NCBI GenBank assembly: GCA_001794125.1 | Contig: MGJF01000005.1 | Span: forward strand, 1 to 34,065 | Origin: Candidatus Yanofskybacteria bacterium RIFCSPHIGHO2_01_FULL_43_32 | Lineage (GTDB): Bacteria > Patescibacteriota > Minisyncoccia > 2-02-FULL-40-12 > GWA2-44-9 | DNA: 34,065 nt | Direction of reading: 5' to 3' | Part shown: piece by piece, positions 15,068 through 22,193 of the stretch | How the letters are laid out: each line of letters begins with the position of its first letter | How positions within the stretch are numbered: the stretch's first letter is position 1 | Notes under the pieces: model-generated | Told to the model about the DNA's origin: nothing | What the model saw: only the letters and a program-made list of their open reading frames with translations | Databases searched by the model: none | Program-made: the position numbers and the translations under genes

Positions 15068-15781
15068 ATGGGATACGAATCAGAAGAAAAAAAAGAAGCG
15101 CAAGAGACACCATATAAATCTTGGATTTTAGACCCAAAATCGATTCGAAACCAGCAACAAAACTACGAGACTGAAGAAAAATATGCGGAACAATTGGCCG
15201 CAGATCAGGAACGCTATCAAACAGAGCAGCAGCTTATTGATTTTCATAATGAAGGCATCCGATATGGACATCCGTCTTATACCAAATATGCCATAGTTTC
15301 CTTGCTTGGATTAATAACTGAAAGTACTGACTTTTTAGACTTGATTGGTATTGGCATGGTAATCAGTAAGCCAGTTTCTTTATTTCTTACATTTGTCATT
15401 TTCTTAATTTTTTGGTTAACGAACACGAGGCAAAAGGGGGCCGATAACTATGTCGGCAAAGCAGAAAAAGTAGTTGAAGCGATTACGGCTAATCTTGCTC
15501 ACATTGAAAGACGGGCGTTCCAGGCAGCTAAAATAGCAAGGCGTTTCGGAGCAACTCGTTTTGCCGCTCGCATTAGAGTTAGTTCCCGCCTTATAAGACG
15601 TAACCCCTTGTTTAAATTTGCGGTAGCGGGAGCGGCCAACCTTATCCCCTTTTTAGCCGTGTTCCCGTGGGTTTTGCTGGGTATTTACCTTAGCTATCGA
15701 GACGAAAAAAAATCTTACCAAAACGCCAGGGAAACAGCCACAGAAATAGCTGAACAGATTCCCGAATTACAAAATACGTAG
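15068..15781 (+). CDS. Hypothetical membrane protein downstream of virB4
   Basis: 237 aa; no family recognised. The first about 70 residues are hydrophilic and rich in Glu, Gln and Tyr, probably coiled. Hydrophobic segments span about 77-118 (YAIVSLLGLI and FLTFVIFLIFWL) and about 186-212 (LFKFAVAGAANLIPFLAVF). Between them is a basic helical stretch (ARRFGATRFAARIRVSSRLIRR) probably lying on the cytoplasmic face. It starts 16 nt after virB4. An accessory membrane component of the secretion apparatus is the natural guess, from position only. Confidence 0.7.
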   Translation: MGYESEEKKEAQETPYKSWILDPKSIRNQQQNYETEEKYAEQLAADQERYQTEQQLIDFHNEGIRYGHPSYTKYAIVSLLGLITESTDFLDLIGIGMVISKPVSLFLTFVIFLIFWLTNTRQKGADNYVGKAEKVVEAITANLAHIERRAFQAAKIARRFGATRFAARIRVSSRLIRRNPLFKFAVAGAANLIPFLAVFPWVLLGIYLSYRDEKKSYQNARETATEIAEQIPELQNT

Positions 15782-15798
15782 TAGAATAAGGATAAGAA

Positions 15799-16887
15799 AT
15801 GAGTCAAAAATTTTTAATCACCCTAACTGTTGTATCCATATCTTTAACCGCTTTTTTGTCGGGATATTTGATAAGCCGGACGGACTTCCACAGAAACCCA
15901 AGTTCAGATTCTACTGGAAATATTCTGGATAAATTCAGTGATACATTCGGGTCTGCTGACCTCAGTATTTCGTCGCCTTCGCTCCTCAACAATGGAAACT
16001 TAAGGCTCCTAAGCCCCCGAGGAGCAATATCTCCTGCCATATCCCAAGGAAAAGACAGCGTTATTTATTATGAAAAAGATACTGGAAAGGTTTTTGAGGT
16101 TACCCTGGGGGGCTTGAGTGAAAAATCTATTTCTGATACCCCCTTAGCTAACTTAATAAAAACAATCTGGGCACCTTCAAAAAAAGAAGTTGTATCTCTT
16201 TTCTATTATCCGCGTGGAAGCCATTACAAATACTTCAGTTATAAAACAAAGATTTCCGCAGATTTAGGAACGAACATTAAATCCTTATCCTTTTCTCCGG
16301 ATGGAAGCCAGATAGCTTATTTCGGAAGAAAGGAGGACTCACAAGGTATATTCATATCCCAACCCGACGGCAGTTCTTTCAAAAACATACTGCCAAGCCG
16401 GCTGGAAAGTGCCGAGGTCTATTGGCCCTCGGACGATTTCTTGGCTTTCAAAACAGAAGTCATGAATGGATCCGAAATTTATAGCTTATCCGAAGACGGA
16501 GAAATTAAAAAAATATTAGACTCAAGAGACGGGCTTGAGGTCAAATGGTCCAAAGACGGGTCTAAATTATTGTTTTCTCAAAAATTAGAGTCAGGAATTG
16601 GTTTATTCCATAAAGATATCGCTTCCGGAACCGAGACACCCTTAAACACATCCACCTCGGCATCAAAATGCGATTGGGGCATAGATGGAAAAACAGTTGT
16701 CTGCGGAGTGCCTCGGTCCTCGGCATCCGGAGAAGATTTTTACGAAATCAGCCTAGATGGAGCTAAGAAACTGCTTTCTTCACCAACCTCCAAAATAAAT
16801 ACTTCAGAACTCTTTCTTTCCGGTCTGGACGACTACATAGTGATTCTCAATAGTTTGGACAATAAACTCTATGTTTTAAAAAAGTAG
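15799..16887 (+). CDS. Membrane-anchored TolB/WD40-like beta-propeller protein
   Basis: 362 aa. One N-terminal hydrophobic segment (7-26) acts as a signal or anchor. The rest shows repeated propeller phrases: SFSPDGSQIAYFG, FISQPDGSSF, VKWSKDGSKLLFSQ and GIDGKTVVCG, the pattern of PD40/TolB-type blades. These domains bind peptides or proteins outside the cytoplasm. It starts 17 nt after the preceding membrane protein gene and ends the + strand cluster before a long hairpin region. Its partner is unknown; an extracytoplasmic scaffold of the secretion cluster is inference. Confidence 0.72.
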   Translation: MSQKFLITLTVVSISLTAFLSGYLISRTDFHRNPSSDSTGNILDKFSDTFGSADLSISSPSLLNNGNLRLLSPRGAISPAISQGKDSVIYYEKDTGKVFEVTLGGLSEKSISDTPLANLIKTIWAPSKKEVVSLFYYPRGSHYKYFSYKTKISADLGTNIKSLSFSPDGSQIAYFGRKEDSQGIFISQPDGSSFKNILPSRLESAEVYWPSDDFLAFKTEVMNGSEIYSLSEDGEIKKILDSRDGLEVKWSKDGSKLLFSQKLESGIGLFHKDIASGTETPLNTSTSASKCDWGIDGKTVVCGVPRSSASGEDFYEISLDGAKKLLSSPTSKINTSELFLSGLDDYIVILNSLDNKLYVLKK

Positions 16888-16936
16888 TAATTCAGTGTCT
16901 GAAATAAGCGAAGCCCTTATAACACCAAGGAGGAGA

Positions 16937-17154
16937 CCCCGTCCCCATTTGAGGCTATTTGGTTTCGTCAGGTAACACAATACTAAAATTAACTGATAAT
17001 TTGCTTATTTAATAAATTTTAGCCGGAAAATCCCCGCCAGCTGGCGGGGAGGAACGGTTGCTGAAATTTATTAAGCAAATTGAGAGCTAATTTTAGTATT
17101 TGTCTGGCGAAGATCCAAAGGACGTAACCAATAGGCCAGCAAATGGGGGCGGGG
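16937..17154. repeat. 218-nt long imperfect inverted repeat with GC-rich palindromic centre
   Basis: Lies between the convergent genes ending at 16887 and 17166. From outside in: 16937-16950 pairs with 17141-17154 (14 bp, one G-T), TTCG/CGAA and GGC/GCC blocks with a 16-nt bulge on the right, AATACTAAAATTA (16979-16991) with 17088-17100, AATTTGCTT (16998-17006) with 17073-17081, AATAAATTT (17011-17019) with 17064-17072, and the perfect 20-nt palindrome TCCCCGCCAGCTGGCGGGGA at 17031-17050. It could be a MITE-like element, a structured RNA gene, or an overgrown terminator. No open frame of note lies inside. Confidence 0.8.
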
Positions 17155-17165
17155 TTGAGCGATGT

Positions 17166-17642
17166 CTATGGATAGGGTTTGATGACTATCCTTCTTTGCG
17201 GTTCGTCTCCGATGCTCTCAGTGGCCACATCGGGATAAGATGCCAATTCCATATGAACGATTCGTCTCTCATAAGCCGACATAGGAGCAAGAACTTCCGC
17301 TTTTTGGGTATTCCTTACCCGGGACACCGCTTGTTTGGCCGAGTCAACAACAAGAGAAGCCCGTGATTTCTTATAGTCATTAACATCTACGACAATATTC
17401 CGGTTATCATTGTTCTTTAAAAGCACGGCTCTGACTAAATGCTCGAAGGATTTAAGATTCTGCCCGTTCTTACCGATAATAAACCTGACATCATCAGGAG
17501 TATACACAGAGACTATCATTGCCCTTGATCCGGGACCGCTTTCTTCCTGTATTTCCACCTGACAATCAAGGTTCATAAAACCGACGATCTTTTTGACCAT
17601 TGCGGTTATTCTATCCTTATTTTGCCCGGTTATGTTATCCAC
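17166..17642 (-). CDS. khpB: KH/R3H RNA-binding protein KhpB (Jag, SpoIIIJ-associated)
   Basis: 158 aa. A KH domain carries the FIIGKNGQNLKSFEHLVR signature (about 54-71). A C-terminal R3H domain carries YERRIVHMELA and a VATESIGDEPQRRIVIKP ending. The N-terminal Jag_N domain of Firmicutes is missing, leaving a short form. Jag/KhpB binds RNA and is nearly always encoded after yidC, as here (8-nt overlap, same strand). The start (MDNITGQNKD) lies inside the yidC 3' end, supporting co-translation. Confidence 0.92.
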   Translation of the reverse strand: MDNITGQNKDRITAMVKKIVGFMNLDCQVEIQEESGPGSRAMIVSVYTPDDVRFIIGKNGQNLKSFEHLVRAVLLKNNDNRNIVVDVNDYKKSRASLVVDSAKQAVSRVRNTQKAEVLAPMSAYERRIVHMELASYPDVATESIGDEPQRRIVIKPYP

Positions 17643-18327
17643 GATATTTAATGTATAGCTGTTCCAAGATTGAAAAAACTGTAGTTGTTATCCAGTATAA
17701 TACCAGACCTGCCGGTAAATTCCAGCCAATAATTATTATCATAACCGGAAAAAAATACAACATCTGGCTGTTTAAAGCCGCCATTTCTTTATTGGGATTC
17801 GAGTCTTGGTTCTGTGCCTTGGTCGCCCATGCCTGAATAAACTGCGCCGCTCCGGCCAATATTGCCAAAAGGGGCATCTTGGAGGTTGTATCTATAAAGC
17901 CAAATGATATTTTGTTGACTACTCCGGGATTTGAAACGAACCCGTAAAGCATGTTCAAGTTTTCCGGTTTCAGCCCCGCGATAAAAGCCTGGTACAGCGC
18001 TATCAATATCGGTAGCTGGATTAGAAGGGGCAGGCATCCGGCCAAGGGATTGATATTATTCTCCTTGTAAAGTTTCATCGTTTCCGCCGATTGAGCGGAC
18101 TTATCGCCTTTAAATTTTTGCTTGATTTCCTGTATTTTGGGGTTCAGTTGGTTCAAGGCTTTTTGAGACCTGACCGTTCGGATGGACAAAGGAAAGAACA
18201 TTATCCTTATGAGAGTTGTCAGAACGATTATCGCCAAGCCAAAATCATGCCCCGGTAAAATATCGTAAAGAAAAACGACTGCATTAAACAGTGGGCGATA
18301 TAAAATTTCATTAAATAGTGTTCCCAT
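17635..18327 (-). CDS. yidC: Membrane protein insertase YidC/Oxa1 (short form)
   Basis: 230 aa, inserting and folding inner-membrane proteins, alone or with SecYEG. It has the five-segment core of the Oxa1 family without the large periplasmic domain of proteobacterial YidC. Visible: DFGLAIIVLTTLIRIMFFPLS with the groove arginine R41, the cytoplasmic helical hairpin LNQLNPKIQEIKQKFKGDK, the NPLAGCLPLLIQLPILIALY segment, and the last segments ending GLVLYWITTTVFSILEQ. The start at 18327 is 1 nt from the end of yidD. There is no lipobox at the N-terminus. Confidence 0.93.
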   Translation of the reverse strand: MGTLFNEILYRPLFNAVVFLYDILPGHDFGLAIIVLTTLIRIMFFPLSIRTVRSQKALNQLNPKIQEIKQKFKGDKSAQSAETMKLYKENNINPLAGCLPLLIQLPILIALYQAFIAGLKPENLNMLYGFVSNPGVVNKISFGFIDTTSKMPLLAILAGAAQFIQAWATKAQNQDSNPNKEMAALNSQMLYFFPVMIIIIGWNLPAGLVLYWITTTVFSILEQLYIKYRG

Positions 18328-18328
18328 A

Positions 18329-18565
18329 TTATGCTTCGTCTATGCCAGGCTTCGAAAAAGGATTGCACCTTAAAACCCTGCCGACGGCTTTTAACGTCCC
18401 CCTTCCGGTTCCGTATTTGGAAACGGCATCAAGAGCGTAATCGGAACATGTGGGATAGAACCGGCAAGCAGAATTAAACGACCCGAAAGGGCTGCCGGCC
18501 CAAAAAGGGGATATTGCCTTTTTATAGAATCTTATTAATTTGATTATTATCTTTTTGGTTATCAT
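18329..18565 (-). CDS. yidD: Membrane protein insertion efficiency factor YidD
   Basis: 78 aa. It has the full family signature: IKLIRFYKKAISPF near the start, CRFYPTCSDYALDA in the middle, and RVLRCNPFSKPG near the end. YidD is a small membrane-associated protein that helps YidC-dependent insertion. It overlaps rnpA by 4 nt (ATGA) and sits 1 nt before yidC, the standard gene order. Confidence 0.95.
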   Translation of the reverse strand: MITKKIIIKLIRFYKKAISPFWAGSPFGSFNSACRFYPTCSDYALDAVSKYGTGRGTLKAVGRVLRCNPFSKPGIDEA

Positions 18566-18894
18566 CGTATTTTTTTGATTACCTCCAGAAAATCTTTAAC
18601 AATGTCTTCTTTGTGCGCGGCGGTTATTTTACCGGCCGCAAATACAACAATATCATGGCCGCCTAAATCACTTATCCTGCCCCCGACAGCTTCCGAAAGA
18701 ATTCTTCTTATCTTGTTTCTTTCAACCGCTTTTTTGGCAACCTTGGCCGATACCACAAAACCGAACCGGGGCGCGCCTAATTCATTGTTTTTGTGTTTAA
18801 TAAACAAAAAGCTGCCCTTAACAGCTTTCCCTTTTTTAAAAACATCCTCGAAGTCGCGTTTCTTCTTCAGCCGGTTTTTTTTATTCAGGGACAT
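18562..18894 (-). CDS. rnpA: Ribonuclease P protein component
   Basis: 110 aa. The protein subunit of RNase P binds the 5' leader of pre-tRNA and supports the catalytic RNA. Visible: basic N-terminus (LNKKNRLKKKRDFEDVFKKG), RFGFVVSAKVAKKAVERNKIRR containing the family RNR-type signature, and HDIVVFAAGK. The start follows the rpmH stop with no gap. The RNase P RNA gene is not in this window. Confidence 0.94.
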   Translation of the reverse strand: MSLNKKNRLKKKRDFEDVFKKGKAVKGSFLFIKHKNNELGAPRFGFVVSAKVAKKAVERNKIRRILSEAVGGRISDLGGHDIVVFAAGKITAAHKEDIVKDFLEVIKKIR

Positions 18895-19032
18895 TTATAC
18901 AGTTAGGCTACGCCTGCCCTTTCTTCTTCGTCTGGTTATAACGTTCCTCCCGGACTTGGTCTGCATCCTTCCAAGAAAGCCGTGTTTTACTTTTCTTTTC
19001 TTCTTTTTTGGCCTATATAAGGTAGATTTCAT
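18895..19032 (-). CDS. rpmH: 50S ribosomal protein L34
   Basis: 45 aa, read on the reverse strand from ATG at 19032 to TAA at 18895. The protein begins [19 protein letters not shown] and continues [21 protein letters not shown], which is the L34 signature. L34 sits near the exit side of the large subunit. It is the first gene of the minus-strand rpmH-rnpA-yidD-yidC-khpB unit, whose promoter must lie in the origin region to the right. Confidence 0.95.
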   Translation of the reverse strand: MKSTLYRPKKKKRKVKHGFLGRMQTKSGRNVITRRRRKGRRSLTV

Positions 19033-19191
19033 AAGTCTTAGTTTACTACTTTCTTAATTTTTGGTCAATTTTAAATTTTCAAATCACTTTTAAAGCTTGT
19101 CAATATTGTGTTAATATTTTCCACTTGTTATACACACTATATCAACTGATTTCTTATCCCGCTAAAATTTTATCGAGGTATAATAAAACGT
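19033..19191. other. Probable replication origin (oriC) and dnaA/rpmH divergent promoter region
   Basis: An AT-rich 159-nt gap between rpmH and dnaA. TTATACACA (19128-19136) fits the DnaA-box consensus TTWTNCACA exactly; TTTTCCACT (19117-19125) is a one-mismatch neighbour. An AT-only stretch around 19058-19095 could be the unwinding element. TATAAT (19179-19184) lies 7 nt before the dnaA ATG, predicting a nearly leaderless dnaA mRNA. The gene order rnpA-rpmH-dnaA-dnaN supports an origin. Few boxes are visible, so origin function may be shared with 20611-20805. Confidence 0.65.
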
Positions 19192-20565
19192 ATGACCAAC
19201 GAAGAACTCTGGAAAGCGGTATTGGGCGAGATGGAATTGTCTTTAACCAAGGCTAATTTCACTACCTGGTTTAGAAACACCACAATATTGTCCAAGGACA
19301 AAAATGCCGTCGTTGTCAGTGTGCCTAACGGTTTTATCAAAGAGTGGCTTGAAAATAAATTCAACAAAAAAATCCTCCAGTCCATCAGAAACCTCACTCC
19401 GGAAATAAGAGAAATTAAATACGCGATTGGCCGTCCCAAATTGGAACTCGTGAAACAAGACCTATCCAGAATAAACTTAGATACCGAATTAGAGGCTAAA
19501 GCCGAGTCGGATCTGGACAAGGACTTGGATAAAGCCACCAATCTTAATCGAAAATATTCTTTTGAATCTTTTGTTGTCGGCTCTAATAATGAGCTGGCTT
19601 ACGCCGCCGCTTCAGCCGTAACCAAGAATCTCGGCCGGCTTTATAATCCCTTATTTCTTTACGGCGGAGTGGGGCTGGGCAAGACCCATCTTCTTCAGGC
19701 TATCGGCAACAAAATATCGTCTGAAAATCGGGACAGAAAGGTTTATTACATCCCCGCGGAAAGATTTACAGCCGAAATTGTTGAGGCAATCCGAAACAAA
19801 AACATAGAAGAACTGAAAAACCAATACGCAAAACTTGACCTGCTCATGATTGACGATGTTCAGTTTATCGCCGGAAAAGAGAAGACCCAGGATATTTTCT
19901 TTTCAACTTTCAACGAACTCTACGGCAAAAATAAACAAATAATTCTTTCATCAGACCGTCCTCCCCAGACAATTCCGGCTCTTGAAGAGCGTTTACGTTC
20001 ACGTTTTCAGGGCGGTATGGTAGCCGATGTGGGTCTTCCCGATTTTGAAACAAGATTAGCAATATTAAAATTAAAAGCCGCTGAAAGGAATTATGACCTT
20101 AATTTGGAAATTCTTAGTTATATAGCCACTCACATCCAAAAGAACGTCAGGGAGCTGGAAGGAGCTTTAAACAGGGTGGTGGCTTTCGGCCAGATCTATA
20201 ATCGGGTTCCAGACCTAAAAGAAGTGAAAAACATTCTTAATACTTATCTAAGCACTCCCTACAGAAAGACCTCTCCTCAAACAATTCTTAAGTCTGTTGC
20301 CGACTTTTACAGTATTTCCTTAACTGACCTGGTAAAAAGAAGTCGCAAAAAAGAGATAGTCCGGCCCAGACAAATAGCGATGTTTCTGCTTAGAGAGGAG
20401 ACTAAGCTTTCTTTTCCCGAAATAGGGCAAAAATTAGGCGGCCGAGACCACTCAACGGTAATTCACGCTTGTGAAAAAATTAAGAGTGAGGTTTCCGTAG
20501 ATGAGCCCTTAAAACAAGAGTTGATTTTAATAAAAGAGCGTGTTTATAATTCATTTGATAAGTAG
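19192..20565 (+). CDS. dnaA: Chromosomal replication initiator protein DnaA
   Basis: 457 aa. It binds DnaA boxes at oriC, unwinds it and loads the helicase. Domain I (1-75, LWKAVLGEMELSLTKANFTTWF) is followed by a short acidic linker (domain II, about 95-118, rich in Asp, Glu and Lys). The AAA+ domain carries Walker A GGVGLGKT (158-165), Walker B LLMIDDVQF (217-225) and the initiator-specific region. Domain IV carries the DNA-binding signature GGRDHSTVIHACEKI (416-430). The start ATG lies directly after a TATAAT box with no Shine-Dalgarno sequence. Confidence 0.97.
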   Translation: MTNEELWKAVLGEMELSLTKANFTTWFRNTTILSKDKNAVVVSVPNGFIKEWLENKFNKKILQSIRNLTPEIREIKYAIGRPKLELVKQDLSRINLDTELEAKAESDLDKDLDKATNLNRKYSFESFVVGSNNELAYAAASAVTKNLGRLYNPLFLYGGVGLGKTHLLQAIGNKISSENRDRKVYYIPAERFTAEIVEAIRNKNIEELKNQYAKLDLLMIDDVQFIAGKEKTQDIFFSTFNELYGKNKQIILSSDRPPQTIPALEERLRSRFQGGMVADVGLPDFETRLAILKLKAAERNYDLNLEILSYIATHIQKNVRELEGALNRVVAFGQIYNRVPDLKEVKNILNTYLSTPYRKTSPQTILKSVADFYSISLTDLVKRSRKKEIVRPRQIAMFLLREETKLSFPEIGQKLGGRDHSTVIHACEKIKSEVSVDEPLKQELILIKERVYNSFDK

Positions 20566-20610
20566 TCCTTCAATTCGTTCAGGACTATACTGAACCTGTT
20601 GAAGTATAGT
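20564..20610. repeat. Tandem pair of REP-type hairpins between dnaA and dnaN
   Basis: Hairpin 1: AGTCCT (20564-20569), 11-nt loop TCAATTCGTTC, AGGACT (20581-20586). Hairpin 2: ACTATACT (20584-20591), 11-nt loop GAACCTGTTGA, AGTATAGT (20603-20610). They share the ACT at 20584-20586. The reverse complement of loop 2 (TCAACAGGTTC) matches loop 1 at both ends (TCAA and GTTC), so these are inverted copies of one core with different self-complementary arms. The core recalls the widespread CTTCGACAAGCTCAG-type extragenic repeat (from memory). The first hairpin begins at the last bases of the dnaA stop region. Confidence 0.75.
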
Positions 20611-20805
20611 TGATAAAGTTTAAGGAATAAAAATTATCCCGTTTATATCCTTAGGTAATCAATCTTTTATTAACACTTCAATAAAAATAAATCAGTTTCA
20701 TTTTCATAGGGTTTGTTTAATAAAACACAGTAAGCAGAAAATGTTTTCCACATTTCCACAGCATTAATGATAGTAATAATATTTTTAATTAATAATTACT
20801 GAGGT
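20611..20805. other. dnaA-dnaN intergenic region with DnaA-box-like sites
   Basis: 195 nt of very AT-rich sequence. TTTTCCACA (20744-20752) matches TTWTNCACA, and ATTTCCACA (20752-20760) overlaps it by one base with one mismatch. TAAAACACA (about 20721-20729) is a weaker relative. These could be part of a bipartite origin around dnaA or regulate dnaN. GAGGT abuts the dnaN ATG, too close for a normal Shine-Dalgarno sequence. Confidence 0.5.
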
Positions 20806-21897
20806 ATGAAAATCACCGTTAACCAAAAAAATTTAAAAAAAGCCCTTAATTTGGTCGAGAAGATCGTTTCCAAGAACACATCTCTTCCTATTTTGAATAA
20901 TATTCTTCTTAAAACCGAGAATGGACGGCTTAAAGTGTCAGCCACGAACCTTGAGATAGGAATAAATTATATTATAGGCGCAAAAATAGAAGAAGTGGGA
21001 CAAATAGCCGTACCGGCGAGGATAATCTCCGATTTTATAGGAAATATAGTAGACGATAAAGTTTCTCTTACAACTAAAAATAATATTTTAAACGTAAATT
21101 CGGAAAGATATAAGACCCAGATATTAGGATTTGACGCCAAAGATTTCCCGATAATACCAAAAATAAAATCCACACCCTTAGCTGTTATTCCGGCCAAACT
21201 GCTTAGAAATTCTCTCATGACGGTTTTGGACTCGGTGGCGATATCTGAAACAAGGCCGGAATTGGCGGGAGTATTTATGGATTTTAATAACGACAAGATT
21301 GTCTTTGCGGCCACCGATAGTTTTAGGCTTACCGAAAAAAGCGTAGATTTTAAAAATATTGAAAAACAGTCCTTTATTATTCCCCGGAATACAGTTGTGG
21401 AATTGATAAGAATTGCCGGTGATTTGGAAGGGGATATGGTTTTCAGTACCAGCGACAATCAAATCTCTTTCTTTAATGACGATTTTGAGATGGTATCAAG
21501 GATTGTAGACGGGAATTATCCGGATTATAAAAAAGTAATTCCTGAAAAATGCATATCCAGGGTATTGATAAAGAAAGATGAACTTGACAAGACTATACGG
21601 ATAGCCGGCTTATTCTCATCAAATATATCGGATATCAGGATTAATTGCTTGGAAGGCAAGATGGCTGTTTTAGCCAAAAATTCCGACAAAGGAGAAATAG
21701 AAACTCTTATTGACGCATCCCTTAAAAACCAGCCGTTCGAAGTCTCTTTGAATTTTCACTACCTTCTTGACGGCCTGAAAATATTGGATACGGAAAAAAT
21801 TATCATGGAATTTACCGGGCAAGGAAGTCCTTTGGTTATAAGGCCGAATGACGACAAAAAAGACGTGGTTTACCTCATTATGCCACTAAGAAATTAA
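20806..21897 (+). CDS. dnaN: DNA polymerase III beta subunit (sliding clamp)
   Basis: 363 aa, the ring-shaped processivity factor that tethers polymerase III and repair proteins to DNA. It starts MKITVNQKNLKKALNLVEKIVSKNTSLPILNNILLKTENG, typical of DnaN domain 1, contains the SETRPELAGVFMDF region of domain 2, and ends with MEFTGQGSPLVIRP and YLIMPLRN, the clamp C-terminus that forms the partner-binding pocket. The length is normal. It lies downstream of dnaA, with a 240-nt gap that holds repeats and DnaA-box-like sites. Confidence 0.96.
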   Translation: MKITVNQKNLKKALNLVEKIVSKNTSLPILNNILLKTENGRLKVSATNLEIGINYIIGAKIEEVGQIAVPARIISDFIGNIVDDKVSLTTKNNILNVNSERYKTQILGFDAKDFPIIPKIKSTPLAVIPAKLLRNSLMTVLDSVAISETRPELAGVFMDFNNDKIVFAATDSFRLTEKSVDFKNIEKQSFIIPRNTVVELIRIAGDLEGDMVFSTSDNQISFFNDDFEMVSRIVDGNYPDYKKVIPEKCISRVLIKKDELDKTIRIAGLFSSNISDIRINCLEGKMAVLAKNSDKGEIETLIDASLKNQPFEVSLNFHYLLDGLKILDTEKIIMEFTGQGSPLVIRPNDDKKDVVYLIMPLRN

Positions 21898-21905
21898 ACA
21901 GAATT

Positions 21906-22193
21906 ATGTTCAGACCTATTGGAGGGGCGTTGGATAAAAAAAAAGAGAACCTCATTAAGACGGAAGAAAAAAACTCCGAAATAAGCCGGGTTTTTGATGA
22001 GTTTTTAAATAAACACTTTGCCGAGTATAAGAATTTATTTAGATGGGAGGCCTCCTACAATCCTAAAGACGGTAAGGTTATTATCAATACCGGCAGTAAA
22101 TTAATAGCCGGAGAGTTAAGTTTAAAAATAAAAGAGCTGTCGAAGCTCTTAAAAGAAGCAAATCTAAAAGCAACTCAAATAGTTATTGCGTAA
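21906..22193 (+). CDS. DciA-like (DUF721) small protein
   Basis: 95 aa. The C-terminal half (GKVIINTGSKLIAGELSLKIKELSKLLKEAN...ATQIVIA) follows the DUF721/DciA pattern: a strand, a Ser/Lys-rich turn, a helix starting with LxxEL, and a last strand. DciA is the ancestral bacterial replicative-helicase loader, replaced by DnaC or DnaI in some lineages. The gene starts 8 nt after dnaN, at the place where recF often stands, and next to dnaA. This placement supports the call. It is shorter than typical DciA (about 130-170 aa). It converges with and overlaps the PBP1A gene by 11 nt. Confidence 0.65.
   Translation: MFRPIGGALDKKKENLIKTEEKNSEISRVFDEFLNKHFAEYKNLFRWEASYNPKDGKVIINTGSKLIAGELSLKIKELSKLLKEANLKATQIVIA

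Noticed and set aside
20967-21458. 163-codon antisense frame in dnaN
   Set aside because: Shadow of a certain gene; no motif or start signal.
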